From assembly GCF_010093595.1 (NCBI RefSeq), contig NW_022985443.1:1278804-1342803 (forward strand): DNA of 64,000 nt, written 5' to 3'. The notes under the pieces are model-generated. The model saw only the letters and a list, made by a program, of their open reading frames with translations, did not search any database and was not told where the DNA came from. Both the position numbers and the translations under genes were made by a program. The DNA comes from Mytilinidion resinicola. Taxonomy: Eukaryota > Ascomycota > Dothideomycetes > Mytilinidiales > Mytilinidiaceae. Shown one piece after another: positions 11,448 through 22,742 of the stretch (positions are counted from its first letter, which is position 1; the number at the start of each line of letters is the position of its first letter).

Positions 11448-12649
11448 GGTTTCCTATTGTCCGGAGAATGGTATTGTCTGAATAGCGGCTGCCTCACGCG
11501 TGAATCGCCGGTGAAGATTGGCGCTCGGGCCAACTTCGCCAAGGCGTATCACGTGAAAAGTGATTGGTGGGGTAGTGTGACGTAGAGAGGAAGGACTGGA
11601 AGTGGGGACTGAAGGAGATGATTTACCTTTGGGGTGGTGCTGCGCTGCGAGGGTCGCCAAGCCAACGCGTCTTGTTGTGAGTCGCGATGTTGGTCTGACA
11701 TCGTGTAGAGGTTGATGAAGCGGTGGATTCGAAGACAGGAAGATCAGGTCCGATGCGCGCACTTGATGTGCGATCAGGTCCGATGCGCATACTTGATGTG
11801 TGATCAGGGGAGTGAGATTTTGACAGGAAAAAGAAAGCCTATCTCTACGTGAATACACGGGGTGATGAAAATCAAGGTAGCTTTGATCTTGAACGCCGTT
11901 TCGTTGGGATCGACTTTTTATCAAATCAGAGCACAGAAACACATCAGACCTGCGTGCGATAGTTTCACGATGAACACGAATAAAGATGGGCTTTGGTGGG
12001 TGGAGTGCTGGTGCGAAGTCGTGGTGGTGTTGGAGAGACTGCCGCCTGCTTGGAGCTGACCTGCTAGCCTAAGGCAGCCTAGTCATCGTGCCACAAGAAG
12101 TGGCGTAATCCAGTGTCCTGCGATTGACACTCTGGGTAGGTAACTTAGAAGAAGTGTTGTGTTGCATTGTCTCGAAATTTGCCTACGGTTGGAACGCTGG
12201 ACACGTCACCGTGTAATGCGATGACAGGAGGTGAATAATATGAGGACCCCATTCGATCCAGGCTCAGCCTCGTTCAGGGGAAGCAGCTGCATGCATAAAT
12301 CTCTCAAGTATCCGCAGCCTGACGGGTTCTAGCTCTCGCACATTTCTCCGACGTGCCATATGGGGGCTAATCGGCGGTAAGGGTAAATCCTTGGGGAAAG
12401 CTTATTCAAAGCCTTGTTGGGGATCAATCGGAAAATATCACGGCGGCTGCTGGCTGAAGAGCATCTACGTTGCGACTGCACATTTGTACTGCACATTACC
12501 TCTAAACGTGAAAAGGTAGACATCAGCAAAATCTTACACACGTGTGGAGCCTGTAGCGGCTCGATCATACAGCATATTAGATAAGGGTAGAGAAGAGTTG
12601 TACGTAAGCAGAAGTTTCATGCTACAGCCCCAACATATCCTCACTTCAT
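11448..12649. other. Intergenic region with a 30-bp tandem repeat
   Basis: Upstream of the Asx-homology gene. Open frames here show no family motif. The only structure seen is the tandem repeat at 11742-11808. Confidence 0.5.
11742..11808. repeat. 30-bp tandem direct repeat, about 2.2 copies
   Basis: GATCAGGTCCGATGCGC followed by ACTTGATGTG is repeated with a 30-bp period at 11742 and 11772, and a third partial copy starts at GATCAGGG. It sits ~300 bp upstream of the Asx-homology start. Confidence 0.8.
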
Positions 12650-13240
12650 CCCCTGCCCAATCCCTTACTCAGGCGTAATTAGCTCCTCAGGGCCTTATGA
12701 GAAAGCGGACGAATAAAATGTCACGTTCATGGCCGTTCAAGTCGAGGCCTGGTACTAGGACAGCGTATTTCGTAGCATTTTCTAGTTCAGTGCTCGAAAC
12801 CAGGAAGCGTAATCCCTCATTTGGGGGGATTGTTCAGAGATGGATAGGACCCCCAGCTTTATGAGAAACCTAGCGAAGACAACGTCACGTTCATGATCGA
12901 TCAAATCGAGCTCTGGGACTAGGATAGCGCATTTCGTAGCACAAATTAACGCACTCGGAATCGGGTGCTTTTCATTCGACCGTTGGACCTTTGGTTGTGG
13001 ATGGATAGCTCCCCCGGCTTAACAATGAACACGTTGGAGGCGATGTCATTTCCATTGCCGTTTAGATTGAGTGCTGGAAATTCGCCTACTGTAATGTTCC
13101 TTGAACCGCCGAGCACCCGAAACAGGGAGGTATGAGTTATCGTTTTGAAAGGGTAGATATAACAGGAAGAACCCCTTGACCTCACAATGAAAACATTGAA
13201 TACAAAATCATTTTCCTGAGACTCCAAAATAAGACTTGGG
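12650..13240 (-). repeat. Four diverged ~160-bp tandem units with decayed coding potential
   Basis: Anchors resembling GTCACGTTCATG near 12720, 12886, 13043 and 13205 are spaced 157-166 bp apart. On the minus strand the units read as related peptides: FVFNVFIVRSRG, NGNGNDIASNVFIVKPGELSI, HERDVVFARFLIKLGVLSI and HERDILFVRFLIRP. They are separated by stops. This looks like a decayed tandem-repeat protein gene or a satellite. No family recognised. Confidence 0.6.
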
Positions 13241-13323
13241 TATTAGCCTCTATCATGACACAGTCAAACCTCCTTCAACGCCTTTCCCACCCCGTCAAAA
13301 CCCCAAAATCCGCCCTCCAGTCC

Positions 13324-14524
13324 TCACTTCATCCCTTGCGCCGTCCCCTCCTTAGGCGTAACTGGACTTGCCAGCCCCTTACTCTTCCGCCGCTTCACCC
13401 TCGCCCCATCTACCCCCCCTTTGCTCCCCTTCCTACCTCCACTTCCACTCCCCTCACCCACCGCGGGCTTCGGCGTCGGCGCAGCAGTACTAACCGCACT
13501 CTCCCGCTCTCGCTGGTGCACGGGGACAACTGCTACTGCCGCACTCTGCGCCTTCAACGCCGCCTGTGCCGCGGCCTCATTCAACGCGGCTACCCGCTCA
13601 TTTGTGCTGCTGAAAACGAAAGCGCCTGGTTCACCCTGGAGCGGGTTCTCGTCTGCATACTCGGTCGCGTAGCGCGCAGAGAGAGCAAGCGAGTTCAAGA
13701 AGAGAGGCTCGATGAAGGTACCGCCGATTGCGGAAGAGTTGGAGGCCGCGCCGGTGCTGGTATGAGCAACGGAAGCGTTATCTTGAGTAGCGTCACGGCC
13801 GGGGGTAGTGGCGCGGGATACGCCGCCGGCGATTGCGAGCTTTTTGGCGTCGGTGGAGGGTTTGAGGGAGGGGTGGAAGTAGGTGTGGCCGGTTGCGGGG
13901 GTGAAGAGGGAGAGGCTGGAGGCGAGGGTGAAGAAGGAGGACATTAGATTTGTGATGTTGAGCTGGGGGGTTGTGTTAGCTTGGTGTTCTCGTCTGTTCG
14001 TCGGTATGGTTGATATGTGAGGTGGTGGTGAATAGGATATGCCGTACCGTCTTCGCCGCTAACACGTCCCCCACACTCGGCGCCATGAATATTTGGATGC
14101 CGATGATGAAGTATGTCCCCAGCACCTCAATTGTGTCCGGAAGCCCGCGCTGCACCGTCCGCAGCTGCTTCTGCATCACCCAGGTCCCGTCCTCTGTCTC
14201 TGGCTCGCCGACAATCAGGAATTGTGTGCCGCCGGACTGAACAGCCTTCACGGCATCCTCGAACGCTTTCCGTGACTCCAGGAGGTAGCGCTGGTCCATG
14301 TGGCGGTTGGCCTGGGACCATAGCGTGCCGTTGAGTGAGGATAGGTCAAAGAATGTGGAATGGTAGAAGTAGACGTGCACTATGAAGCTTGTTAGAATAG
14401 CTTGGGATATCTGCATGAGGGGGAAGGAATATATGCCTGTATTTGTGTTGATGCCTCCATAGAATCGTGCATAGTCTTCGCTAAACCAGGCTGTCTCATC
14501 GAGAGGGGGGTCCTTCTGTGCCAT
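13324..14524 (-). CDS. MED6: Mediator complex subunit 6
   Basis: Three exons, 14437-14524, 14048-14379 and 13324-13962, join in phase to 352 residues. MED6 is a head-module subunit of the Mediator transcription coactivator. The N-terminus (PLDETAWFSEDYARFYGGINTNT) followed by FYHSTFFDLSSLNGTLWSQA, then WVMQKQLRTVQRG and TYFIIGIQIFMAPSVGDVLAAKT, matches the conserved MED6 core. The C-terminal half is Ala/Ser/Pro-rich with the fungal pieces FTPATGHTYFHPS and PLQGEPGAFVFS, then a basic KRRKSK tail. The first intron needs a GC donor (ACAG|GCATAT) with a TTCTAAC branch and CATAG acceptor to give NTNTVHVYFYH. Reading through it stays open but inserts unconserved residues. Confidence 0.92.
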
Positions 14525-14814
14525 GCTGTGTTGCGGTAGGATCTGGTGAGAGGGTGCTGTGGAGATTGCGAATGCGGTGGGCGCACTCAGTAGATCATCA
14601 GCTTCGTAGCAAGCTGATTCTCAGTTTGCTCATCGCATTCTCAAATAGAAAAGATTGAGCATTCACCTGGTCTTCACATGGGAGGCACAGAGTAAAGTTG
14701 TTCTTTGATGAGGCTCCGCGGGCACTCCCGCGCCGACTCCGCAATTTCATTCCTTGGCTGAACGACGACATCCCACCTCTCCTTCACCTCTCTATCACCA
14801 CAACCTCACACACG

Positions 14815-15769
14815 ATGGACCTGCTGCAGAGCGTCCGCAAAGAAGGCAGCCGGTAAGTCCCATCGAACTCCTTGTCCAATATGCCGCTAACCTCTCTCAC
14901 AGCGGCGGCCGCGCCGACTTTAAATGGGAAGATGTCAAGGCCGACTCCCAGCGCGAGAACTACCTGGGCCACTCCCTAATGGCGCGTACGTCCTCCATTC
15001 CCGTCTCGCTGCCTAACCCACCCTTCAATACTAACGCGCCACAGCCGTCGGCCGCTGGCAGAAAGGCCGCGACCTGAATTGGTACGCGAAAGGCGACGAG
15101 GACTCCAAGGAGGTCGCCGCCCAGAAGCTCGCCGAGGAGAAGCGCAAACTCAAGGAAGCCGAGGAAGACGCGATGCTAGTCGCTATGGGATTACCTGTGC
15201 CGCAACGAGCGTCCACGAATGCGAATATGGTGCCAGTGGGCGAGCGAGCGAGCGTGGCTGATGTCAAGAAGGCTATGGCTGAGGTCGGGACTGAGGGCGG
15301 CGATGAAGACACTGTAAAAGGTGTGGGATTTGGCGCGTATAATGGACGTGATGGCGCTGCCGATGATGGGGATGAGGTGCTGGAGGGATCGGGCCTAGCG
15401 GATGCTGGTCTGTCTGCGCGGAAGGGACGAAGGGAGGACAGGGATCGGGATCGAGATGTTGCTCCACGAGAGCGGCGGAGGGATCGGAGAGAGGATGATG
15501 GCGAGAGGCACAGGCGGAAGCGCTCGCGAAGCAGGTCTAGAGAGCATCATCGGCGGCGGAGATCACGGTCACGAGATCGGGATTGCGAGAGGAGAAAGCA
15601 CAGGTCGAGGAGCTATGAGCGTAGAAGGGAAGAAGACCACCATCGAGAGAGACGAATAGATCCAGATGCTGCACGTTCGAGGCCGCGGTCGAGGGATCGA
15701 GTGAGGGATATGAGGCCGAGGCGGAGCAGATCTCCTTACGATCGCTCCGATGGGCATAGGCGGAGGTAA
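14815..15769 (+). CDS. MMTAG2/PF10159-type RS-rich protein
   Basis: Exons 14815-14852, 14903-14985 and 15045-15769 join to 281 residues. The N-terminus [25 protein letters not shown], then [29 protein letters not shown], is the conserved domain of multiple myeloma tumor-associated protein 2 homologues, small nuclear phosphoproteins linked to RNA processing. A Lys/Glu helix ([15 protein letters not shown]) follows. The C-terminal third is a dense Arg/Ser/Asp domain ([21 protein letters not shown]) typical of splicing-associated proteins. The first exon is only 38 nt. It is divergent from MED6, whose start lies 290 bp away, so the two probably share a promoter region. Confidence 0.88.
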
Positions 15770-16182
15770 TTCGGAGTCTCAGGCTGTACTATAGGCATTA
15801 GGCAAGGTAGAAATTCGATCTGATACCCTCTAGGGCCCGTTCCTGGTCCACGTGATGATGTTACCTGCCCGTAATTTAGGATACCTCCAGTTCCACTTCA
15901 CAGTCCTGAGACGAAGTGCAAAGAGAAAGCATGCTGTGTCAATATTCATCATGTTTTGGTTCGTTTTGAATGAGCATCTGTACTTTTCATTGCAGAGAGC
16001 TTGTGTGCATAAGCCCTCTTCATATCTATGTATATTCGGTTTCAGTTTGCCATGTCCATCATACTACGAGGACATCCAGATCCGCCTTCAAACCAGTCAA
16101 AAGGAAGAAGACAACTCGCCAATTCAAGACCTCTAGCAAAAGCTTCCAGAAATACCGCCAAGAAAGCTACGGACAAGTCCTC
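15770..16182. other. Convergent intergenic region, no supported gene
   Basis: 3' ends of the MMTAG2-like gene and the gene at 16183. The frame at 15852-16136 has no recognisable content. Confidence 0.5.
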
Positions 16183-16842
16183 CTAAGAGGTCTGGCTGGC
16201 CTCAGCCCGCTCCAGGCGCTCCAAGAACTTCTGTTTGAGAGCCTCGAGGCTCATGCTACCCTCCAACGCGTACTCAACAATAGTGTCAATGGACTCTTTA
16301 ACGACACTATCAACTTCAGCCGTGTCCCGCGCACGCACAGGGCGACCCTCAGTCTCCGTCAGCTCGGCCTCGGCGGCGACCTCCGAGTTGTCTTTGACAC
16401 TGTCCATCACGTGCACGACACGTGTTTCCTTTCCGAGCGCAAACACGAGCATGCCGTCCGTCTGGGCCTCCTGCTTTGCGACCTCGAGGTTCAGGGCGGC
16501 CAGGCGCAGGTTACGCTTTGCGGCGTACATAGCCTGCTGCGACATGGCTACTTCCTGGACAAGTCCTTCGATGTGGTAGAAATTGTCTACTTCAGCCTCG
16601 GTAGCGACACCCTCATCGCAACGCTCGAGTAGGCCTCGGTAGGCTTGGAAGCGTTGGCCGTACTCGATGCGGAGGCTGTGCATTGCGTCACGAGTGGCCT
16701 CAGAGAGCGGGTCGTGCGGAAAGGTGGTGACAGGCGACATCGTTGTGGCGGGTGCCTGCGAATCTGGTCTGATGATGTTAGCTTTTGGTGTAGTGGGAGG
16801 AGTTGAGGTGGCTTCAATGAAGTGATGAGCTGGACACTGCAT
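16183..16842 (-). CDS. Hypothetical helical protein, 219 aa or 185 aa
   Basis: An open frame with charged, heptad-rich helices (AMHSLRIEYGQRFQAYRGLLERC, AKRNLRLAALNLEVAKQEAQ), consistent with coiled coil. The more likely start is the Met at 16740 (MSPVTTFPHDPLSEATRD), because the preceding ~34 residues are low-complexity. I do not recognise a family. The C-terminal stretch ESIDTIVEYALEGSMSLEAL loosely resembles a helix in the paralog family that starts 1.4 kb away (FINHIVEFAIRNGVEQG), but this is too short to claim homology. Confidence 0.6.
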   Translation of the reverse strand: MQCPAHHFIEATSTPPTTPKANIIRPDSQAPATTMSPVTTFPHDPLSEATRDAMHSLRIEYGQRFQAYRGLLERCDEGVATEAEVDNFYHIEGLVQEVAMSQQAMYAAKRNLRLAALNLEVAKQEAQTDGMLVFALGKETRVVHVMDSVKDNSEVAAEAELTETEGRPVRARDTAEVDSVVKESIDTIVEYALEGSMSLEALKQKFLERLERAEASQTS

Positions 16843-18243
16843 GGATTATGTACCTTTGATTCGGGTGGTGATGTGAGTGTTGTTGGTTGAGGAGCTGGAT
16901 TTCGAGCAGATCTTGAGAATTTTTGTCAGTACAGTGAGAACCGGAGCGAAGCAGACGAGATCTTGACGTACCGGAGGGCTAGTCGAGGACACTCAGTGTC
17001 TTCCGAGCTGATGGCAAAGGTGTTGTTGATGTGGTACGGCTCAGAGCAAGATCTTCAAAGCTTCTGTCAGTGTGCTGCAAATCAGAGTGCTTGAGACGAA
17101 AGATCTTCCATACTAGGTGAGTGTCTGGAGACTTCCAGGAACTGGCAAGCCGAGCGCAGGAGGTTTGTTGAAGACTGCTGATGTGGTGTGTGGTGTAGAA
17201 GAGATGGTGTAGTTTAGCTCTGACCAGCCCGGCTGTTTTATAGCTAGGAAGTGGACGGCGGCACGTGCTGAATAAGCGAGCAGATGAATAGCAGTGACGA
17301 CAATAAGAAGGCCACAATAGTTCCACTTCACGCCCGTATCGCCGCCAATAACCTGAGCCTCGAAGGAGCGAGCGTCCGGATGCCGGGTCGAGCGACAAAA
17401 ACGTCACATTTAGTCCTGGAGGATAATACCGGGAGGATATCCGAGGATCACAGCTATAATAGTGAAGGCAATACGGCATAACGGCTTTTGTGCATCGCTA
17501 CCAAGCTTTCTCGAACTAGATCAGGAAATCCGGTGGAAATGATGTATAGGATGGCGTTGCCAAGGCGAGCGGAACCAAGGAACGTCAAAATTGACGACAC
17601 TCGCACAATATCATTGCCTGCAAAGATGGGCTTTTCATCTACTGAGGCTACATTGAAGGTAGGATAGGATCAGTCGCAGAGGAAGAGGCCAGACTACGTT
17701 CCGCGAGAGGATTATAAGCTCTGCTGGTTATGTTTGCGCCTTGGCGGATAGAGGAAACATGTGAGGTTTGTCACATCATCATGGCCTCGAGAAATCGGTG
17801 GTTCAAGGTAGATCGATTTGTAGTCCCTAGCATCTTCACCAGCTTTCTTTGTCAATCTCAACGATTCGGTTCCTATAGGTCGTGCTCAAGCTCTATATCA
17901 AGAGCTTTCTTCGTGTTCGCTGCTCCTACGTGAAACTCAAAGGTAGTTGTCCACATCTTGAATCCCGAGAGAAACCGCTGTTGTCACGCGCTAAATACTG
18001 GCCTTAGATAGTACGCAACCATTCGGACTTATTATCGCTTAGCCGTGGTTTAGGTGAATGCCAACTGCGCTCAAGTCTACCAACTTCCACTATTCGATTC
18101 AGCGTCTCTTTGCTCCGTCAACCTGCTCCAGCACACCACCCACCCTCTCAAAGCTTCTTGCTCTCCCACACCAGTTCGACGCCCAGTAGCAACCCACACC
18201 GCTTCCCCATCCGCCTGTGTTCGGTCAACCACAGGCAGTCGCA
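16843..18243. other. Intergenic region, no supported gene
   Basis: Divergent promoter region between the helical protein and family member 1. Two related ~60-bp segments (about 16912-16969 and 17047-17108) each contain TGTCAGT and AGATCTT motifs. The minus-strand frame 16979-17479 lacks domain or codon support. Confidence 0.5.
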
Positions 18244-19440
18244 ATGGTAAGCACACCTGTCATCTCCATCTTCCTCAATAGTTTCAAGTTAACGGAGTCA
18301 ACTAACCCCTCGCAGGCCACTTACCAGCTATCCCCCACCCTCGAGCGCCACGTGTCCCTCGTCTCCCTCCCTGAATCCTTCAATAGCGACGACAGCGTGA
18401 CACCCGCTCATCTCAACTTCTGGAAAGACCCCAACTATTCCGCCCGTCCTCCTCGTGCGTCCACAGACAATGCTGCCAGCGGCTCGCAAAATGCCCAGTC
18501 TCAACACCAGGCAGACAACGCCCACCAGCAGCAGCAGCAAGGCGAGGAATCTGTCGGGGCCAAATACAACTCCAAGCTGACCGCGAGCGCCGCCATCTTC
18601 CAACCAAACCAGGCAGACCCCAACGCTCCAGTCAACCGGGAGGCAATCCCCTACGTCCCCCTCAACGAGGAAGTTGCCCACTCGGTGAACAAGTTCTGGG
18701 TTGACGCCACCCGCAGCGACCCCAGGATTGCTGGACTTCTCAGTAGAGTGGCGCAAGGTGTTGGCAGCGGGCAGGACTACGCGAACTTTGGCCAAGTTAA
18801 CGACAGGTTGGTGGATCACTACAACGCGAAGTGGAAGGAGGATGCTGCTCGCTGCGCTAACGACGAGGCCAACCGTATTCACGTCCAAGGTATCATGGAA
18901 GGCATCTTCGCAGCCGCTACCGGTTCCATGACAGCCGACGAGCTCAACAAGATCGAGAAAGAGCACGGAAAGCCTGCCCACAAAGCCATCGACGCCGAAG
19001 TCAAGTTCATAAACGCCATCGTCGACAATTACGTTCTAACTGGCATCCACCATGGCCTTGAGCTGGTCGAGATGGTTCACGTAGCCGTACAGACTGCGAA
19101 TTGCTGGGGCACCCCGTGGGGCAACCCGAATGATCCTTCTCTGTCGGAACCTGTGATTGTCGATCTGCTTCAGTGGGGCAAAGGCCAAGGACTAGAGCAG
19201 AATGGGTTCATAAATATCATCCAGAACGCGGTGGAGAAACACTACTCTACTCCACGAGCGCGTCGTGAACCCACTCTCCCCACGCAGAAGACGAGCTTGC
19301 TGGCAGCAGGTGACGCGATGCCCAAGCACCCTGGCATCGGCCTCGATCCTGGCCCCCAGACGACACGCCAGCTTCCCAAGAAGTTTGCTCCTAATGCTGT
19401 CTTCCAGAATCCGACCACGAGGCCCCAATATCGCCAGTGA
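18244..19440 (+). CDS. Orphan family member 1 (start-codon intron; helical module)
   Basis: Exon 1 is only the ATG (18244-18246). A 69-nt intron (GTAAGC, ACTAAC branch, CGCAG) leads to exon 18316-19440, 375 residues in total. The N-terminus RHVSLVSLPESF...TPAHLNFW...YSAR matches member 3. A Gln-rich linker (five glutamines) follows, then the family helical module: LNEEVAHSVNKFW, QDYANFGQVNDRLVDHYNAKW, VKFINAIVDNYVLTG, VVQTAN-type helix VHVAVQTANCWGTPWGNP and VDLLQWGKGQGLEQ. The tail is Pro-rich. No named family recognised. A decayed copy of the second module lies just downstream, so the gene may once have been longer. Retaining the intron would also stay in frame. Cytoplasmic by default, since no signal or membrane segment is visible. 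Confidence 0.82.
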   Translation: MVSTPVISIFLNSFKLTESTNPSQATYQLSPTLERHVSLVSLPESFNSDDSVTPAHLNFWKDPNYSARPPRASTDNAASGSQNAQSQHQADNAHQQQQQGEESVGAKYNSKLTASAAIFQPNQADPNAPVNREAIPYVPLNEEVAHSVNKFWVDATRSDPRIAGLLSRVAQGVGSGQDYANFGQVNDRLVDHYNAKWKEDAARCANDEANRIHVQGIMEGIFAAATGSMTADELNKIEKEHGKPAHKAIDAEVKFINAIVDNYVLTGIHHGLELVEMVHVAVQTANCWGTPWGNPNDPSLSEPVIVDLLQWGKGQGLEQNGFINIIQNAVEKHYSTPRARREPTLPTQKTSLLAAGDAMPKHPGIGLDPGPQTTRQLPKKFAPNAVFQNPTTRPQYRQ

Positions 19441-19531
19441 GGCCGTCCTATGGAGATGATGGGCATAGCAGCGGCTAAGCCAAACTTGCCCACCATTCCC
19501 GCCACTTTCTCATATCATACAGGCTACGAAG

Positions 19532-19669
19532 CACGAGCCTGATGGCTCGAGGGACTCTATTGAGGCTTATCGTATGGTGTTTGGCTTGTTGAAGCGGGGG
19601 GAGGGCTACGGTATGCGAGGGAAAGAGATTAGGCAGTTGATAAAGTAGGAGGCTTTGAAGCTCTGTTAG
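19532..19669 (+). pseudogene. Relic of the family's second C-terminal module
   Basis: The frame reads VFGLLKRGEGYGMRGKEIRQLIK, then TAG, then EALKLC and stop. It aligns with the end of member 2 (GRGGKDIRTLIK, Q, EAFKLS). The internal TAG (19646-19648) sits where member 2 has CAG, a C-to-T change. It is probably the decayed 3' module of member 1 or of a lost copy. Confidence 0.75.
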
Positions 19670-20544
19670 GAGTCGCTCGAGATAGATGGACTTCGATTTC
19701 CTGCTTGCTTATGGCGGGTATTCCGAGACGAGTGCTGGTGAGTATCAGATTATGTAGCTTTCTTTGATAGAGATTCCGTAGATATGGATGGGTCTATACT
19801 TGAGACCCTTGATTCGATAGCTAGGCATACATTGCTGCGTCACCAACCTTGGCACACGAATATGGCATTGTTCGGGTTTTTTTGCGAGAAGAATCCTACA
19901 ATAACAGGTCATAAATCTGGACAAACAGACATACTACAGCTCCGGCTCCACTTTTGCTCTCTTCACGCCACTTTAAAGAAGAGTGCCTTGGCTAACATGT
20001 CTTCAGTTGATCAAAAGGAAGCGTAATATCCTATGCGTTAATTTTCACGTCGTATTTGAAGTTTCTAAAGCCTAACGGGGCAGCTTAAGCAGTCGCAAGG
20101 AGTGCTCAAACGTATGTCTTGGTATTGCAGATAGGTGATGATCGGCGAGTCGAGAGGTAGCTTGGTTTGCACTATATCAACTCTTACGCCGTACTTCGGT
20201 TCTTTAAGCGCTTGTAGAGGCACGCCAAGCAGTGATAATAGGCTGAATTTAGAGTTGGGGCGGGAAACTATAAGTATGCAAATTTGCCATTTTGTGTGTG
20301 AGCGTGGTCGAGATTCACTGGTCGCTGCTTTTAGGCACAATAGCCACCGGCGCCGGGCATGAGGCCACGATTTCCTGTGAATGTTAGTCAAACTTGAGGT
20401 TTGCACTACTTAAACAAACTGTTTCTGTTTTATCAACACGCTCACTGCACATGCACCACAACGCACCACACACCATTTCTTTCCCCATACCACATGCCAG
20501 TCAACTCCCACCACCCCTAGATCAACACCTTCAAGAATCACATC
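19670..20544. other. Intergenic region upstream of family member 2
   Basis: No supported gene. The last ~250 bp resemble the corresponding region before member 3, including the 17-bp box at 20368-20384. Confidence 0.5.
20368..20384 (+). promoter_or_regulatory. Conserved 17-bp promoter box of family member 2
   Basis: CGATTTCCTGTGAATGT lies 160 bp before the ATG of member 2. The same 17 bases occur before member 3 at 22743-22759, and weaker similarity (GTCGA..TTCAC, CTGCTT..AGGCA) extends upstream of both. It may be a regulatory site or simply duplicated promoter DNA. Confidence 0.6.
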
Positions 20545-21969
20545 ATGGTAAGATAACCTTCCCCTTCATATTTCAAATTTCCACGGGCCTAACTGAACTC
20601 CTAGGCTACCAAAAACCATCCAACCACCAACATGCCCGGAGGCCACAGCAATGAAAACAATCCGCGTCATTCCGAACGTCAAGCTGTAGTCAATACTGGG
20701 CCGGGAGTGCTGAACACGGGGTCTGGTCCGGCCAACGCAGGTCATGGTACCCAGTATAACAGCTCAGATGTTCACAATCACGTGGGCCATATCGTCAATT
20801 TTTACATGTGGCCCCCCAACTTTCCCCCTGACATGGCTCATGATGACCAAAGCGCCTATCAAAATCCTCCAATGGGTGCTTTCGTTGTACCTCCCTCTAC
20901 CTCTTTTCCCGCACAGTACCCACAGCCTCAGGCTGGACGAGACACATTCGCAAATCTAGGACACCAGCAAGGATATTCTAGCGGTGGTCATTTTAAAGCC
21001 AACAATGCTACGGCCGGCGGCAACTTCCCTGGAACCCCAAACCCTTTTCAAGGCAGCAAGGCACCCCTTACCTACATGGTATCCGACGCCGTTGTGCAAA
21101 AATGGAAACATCTGCAGACTCAAGATCCGGAAGTGGATAACATAGTCAATCATGTTATCCATGGAGTCGCTCCACAAGTCTACTACGCGAAATATGCACA
21201 GATCTACCAAGAGCTGATCGACCGCTGCAATGCAGAGTGGCTGCAGGGCCAGGCTCCGGGTCAGCACCAGCAGCCTCAAGGACAGGCAGAGGCACGAACA
21301 CAAGAGATAGTTCAGAGCCACAAAGCCGTTGGGAACGAATCGAAGCGTGGAGGTACTGAAAAGGCTACCATATGGCACGTAAACTTCATCAACCACATAG
21401 TCGAATTTGCCATCCGGAACGGCGTCGAGCAAGGCCGCCACGTCAAAGATATTGTATGTACTATCATCCAGACTATTGGCTCCTACAATGTGGGCCGTCC
21501 TTACCCCGGTAGTCCTGATCTCTTTGGTCCGTTGCTTGAAGTTGAGGCTTTGATCCAATGGTGCAAGGTACAGAAGTTGGATAGGGGTGATGCCCAGGCA
21601 TTGATCTCTTCTGCAGCTATCCAGAAAGGTTCTCAGCGTGCCCCAGGACTCCCCCTAAACCTCCTTCCGCAGAAGCTTGAGAACGAGAACGACTCCCAGC
21701 GCGACTCAAAGCGCATGCAAGATCGAAACCACATCGCAAAGGTGATTAAATCTCATGTTCGGGATCGCACTAAAGAAGGCGAGGAGCTGGAATCGATCAA
21801 AGACCAGCTCAAGAAAGCTACCAAATTTCAGCCTGGAGGCCCAAAGAACCGTAATGCGGCCGAGCGTTTGGTACAAGGTCCTATACAGTGGGCATTGGAT
21901 CAACCCTACGGCAGGGGAGGGAAAGACATCAGGACGTTGATCAAACAGGAGGCATTCAAGCTCTCCTAG
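20545..21969 (+). CDS. Orphan family member 2 (start-codon intron; two-module C-terminus)
   Basis: Exon 1 is the ATG alone (20545-20547). A 57-nt intron (GTAAGA...CTAG) precedes exon 20605-21969, 455 residues in total. The N-terminus holds a Gly/Asn/Thr tract (NTGPGVLNTGSGPANAGHGTQYN) like low-complexity amyloid-type motifs. A Pro-rich region follows, then the first helical module: MVSDAVVQKW, YYAKYAQIYQELIDRCNAEW, VNFINHIVEFAIRNGVEQG, IVCTIIQTIGSYN and VEALIQWCKVQKLD. A second, shorter module ends at GRGGKDIRTLIKQEAFKLS. The intron contains a stop in the read-through frame, so splicing is required if the ATG is the start. The alternative start is the Met at 20632. Unknown function; no signal peptide. 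Confidence 0.82.
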
Positions 21970-22742
21970 AGTCAGGGGCTTGTGTGCGTGCTTTCGTTGG
22001 TATGCGTCGGATACCCATGAAAGGAGGCCAGAGTGCAGATAGCTTTCTTCAGACGTGCCTGAGTTTGTATACAGTGCCCCGATAGAGCATTGTGTGCCAC
22101 CATTTGCCACTGTCTGATGGATTCTGGCAAATTATCAGACATATCAGACGGTTAGATGGGACGCAAGACTCTAGATAGCCACATTTTCGAGCGGGATTTG
22201 AGCTGCCAATCAATCTGTTTTCTCAAGGCGGTTTAGCGTTCAATCAAAAACCTTGATAGAACTTTAGAATTAGTGGCATGCAAGCAGCGTGATTAGTGAG
22301 CCGTCCAATTCTCATTCCGGTTGATGGTCGGTTGGTTCAAATGTATTATTAGCCATCAATCAATTAGTCGGAGCTCTCTTCAATTTTAAATTGTCTAATC
22401 TGTATTATCATCCCCCTACCTGACAGATTTATCCTCTTGGAGTCTTGGCAGGAGATCTACTAATCCGTCCAGTCAATCCTGATTTCTAACGGGCCAGTCC
22501 GCCCTAATGCTTACTCTTAAGCTGCCAATCCAGACCAAAATTAAGCCCCAAAGTCCATGACAGCTTACTAACCACACTGCAAGCAGGAGTGCGCACACGT
22601 ATATCTGGTACTATAGGGGGAATTATGTACTAGATTCACTACCTGAGCAGGGCCAGCGGATGTATATACGAGCACCACGTTTACTTCCAGTGAAACTAGT
22701 CGAAGTTTCACACTCACTGCTTGAAGGCATAGGCGCAGGCGG
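21970..22742. other. Intergenic region, no supported gene
   Basis: AT-rich spacer between members 2 and 3. Nothing recognised. Confidence 0.5.

Noticed and set aside
13255..13947. 230-codon plus-strand open frame
   Set aside because: Antisense to MED6 exon 3, which has clear family motifs.
16979..17479. 166-codon minus-strand frame
   Set aside because: No domain, unusual Tyr/Arg/Ser composition, overlaps a probable promoter/UTR region.
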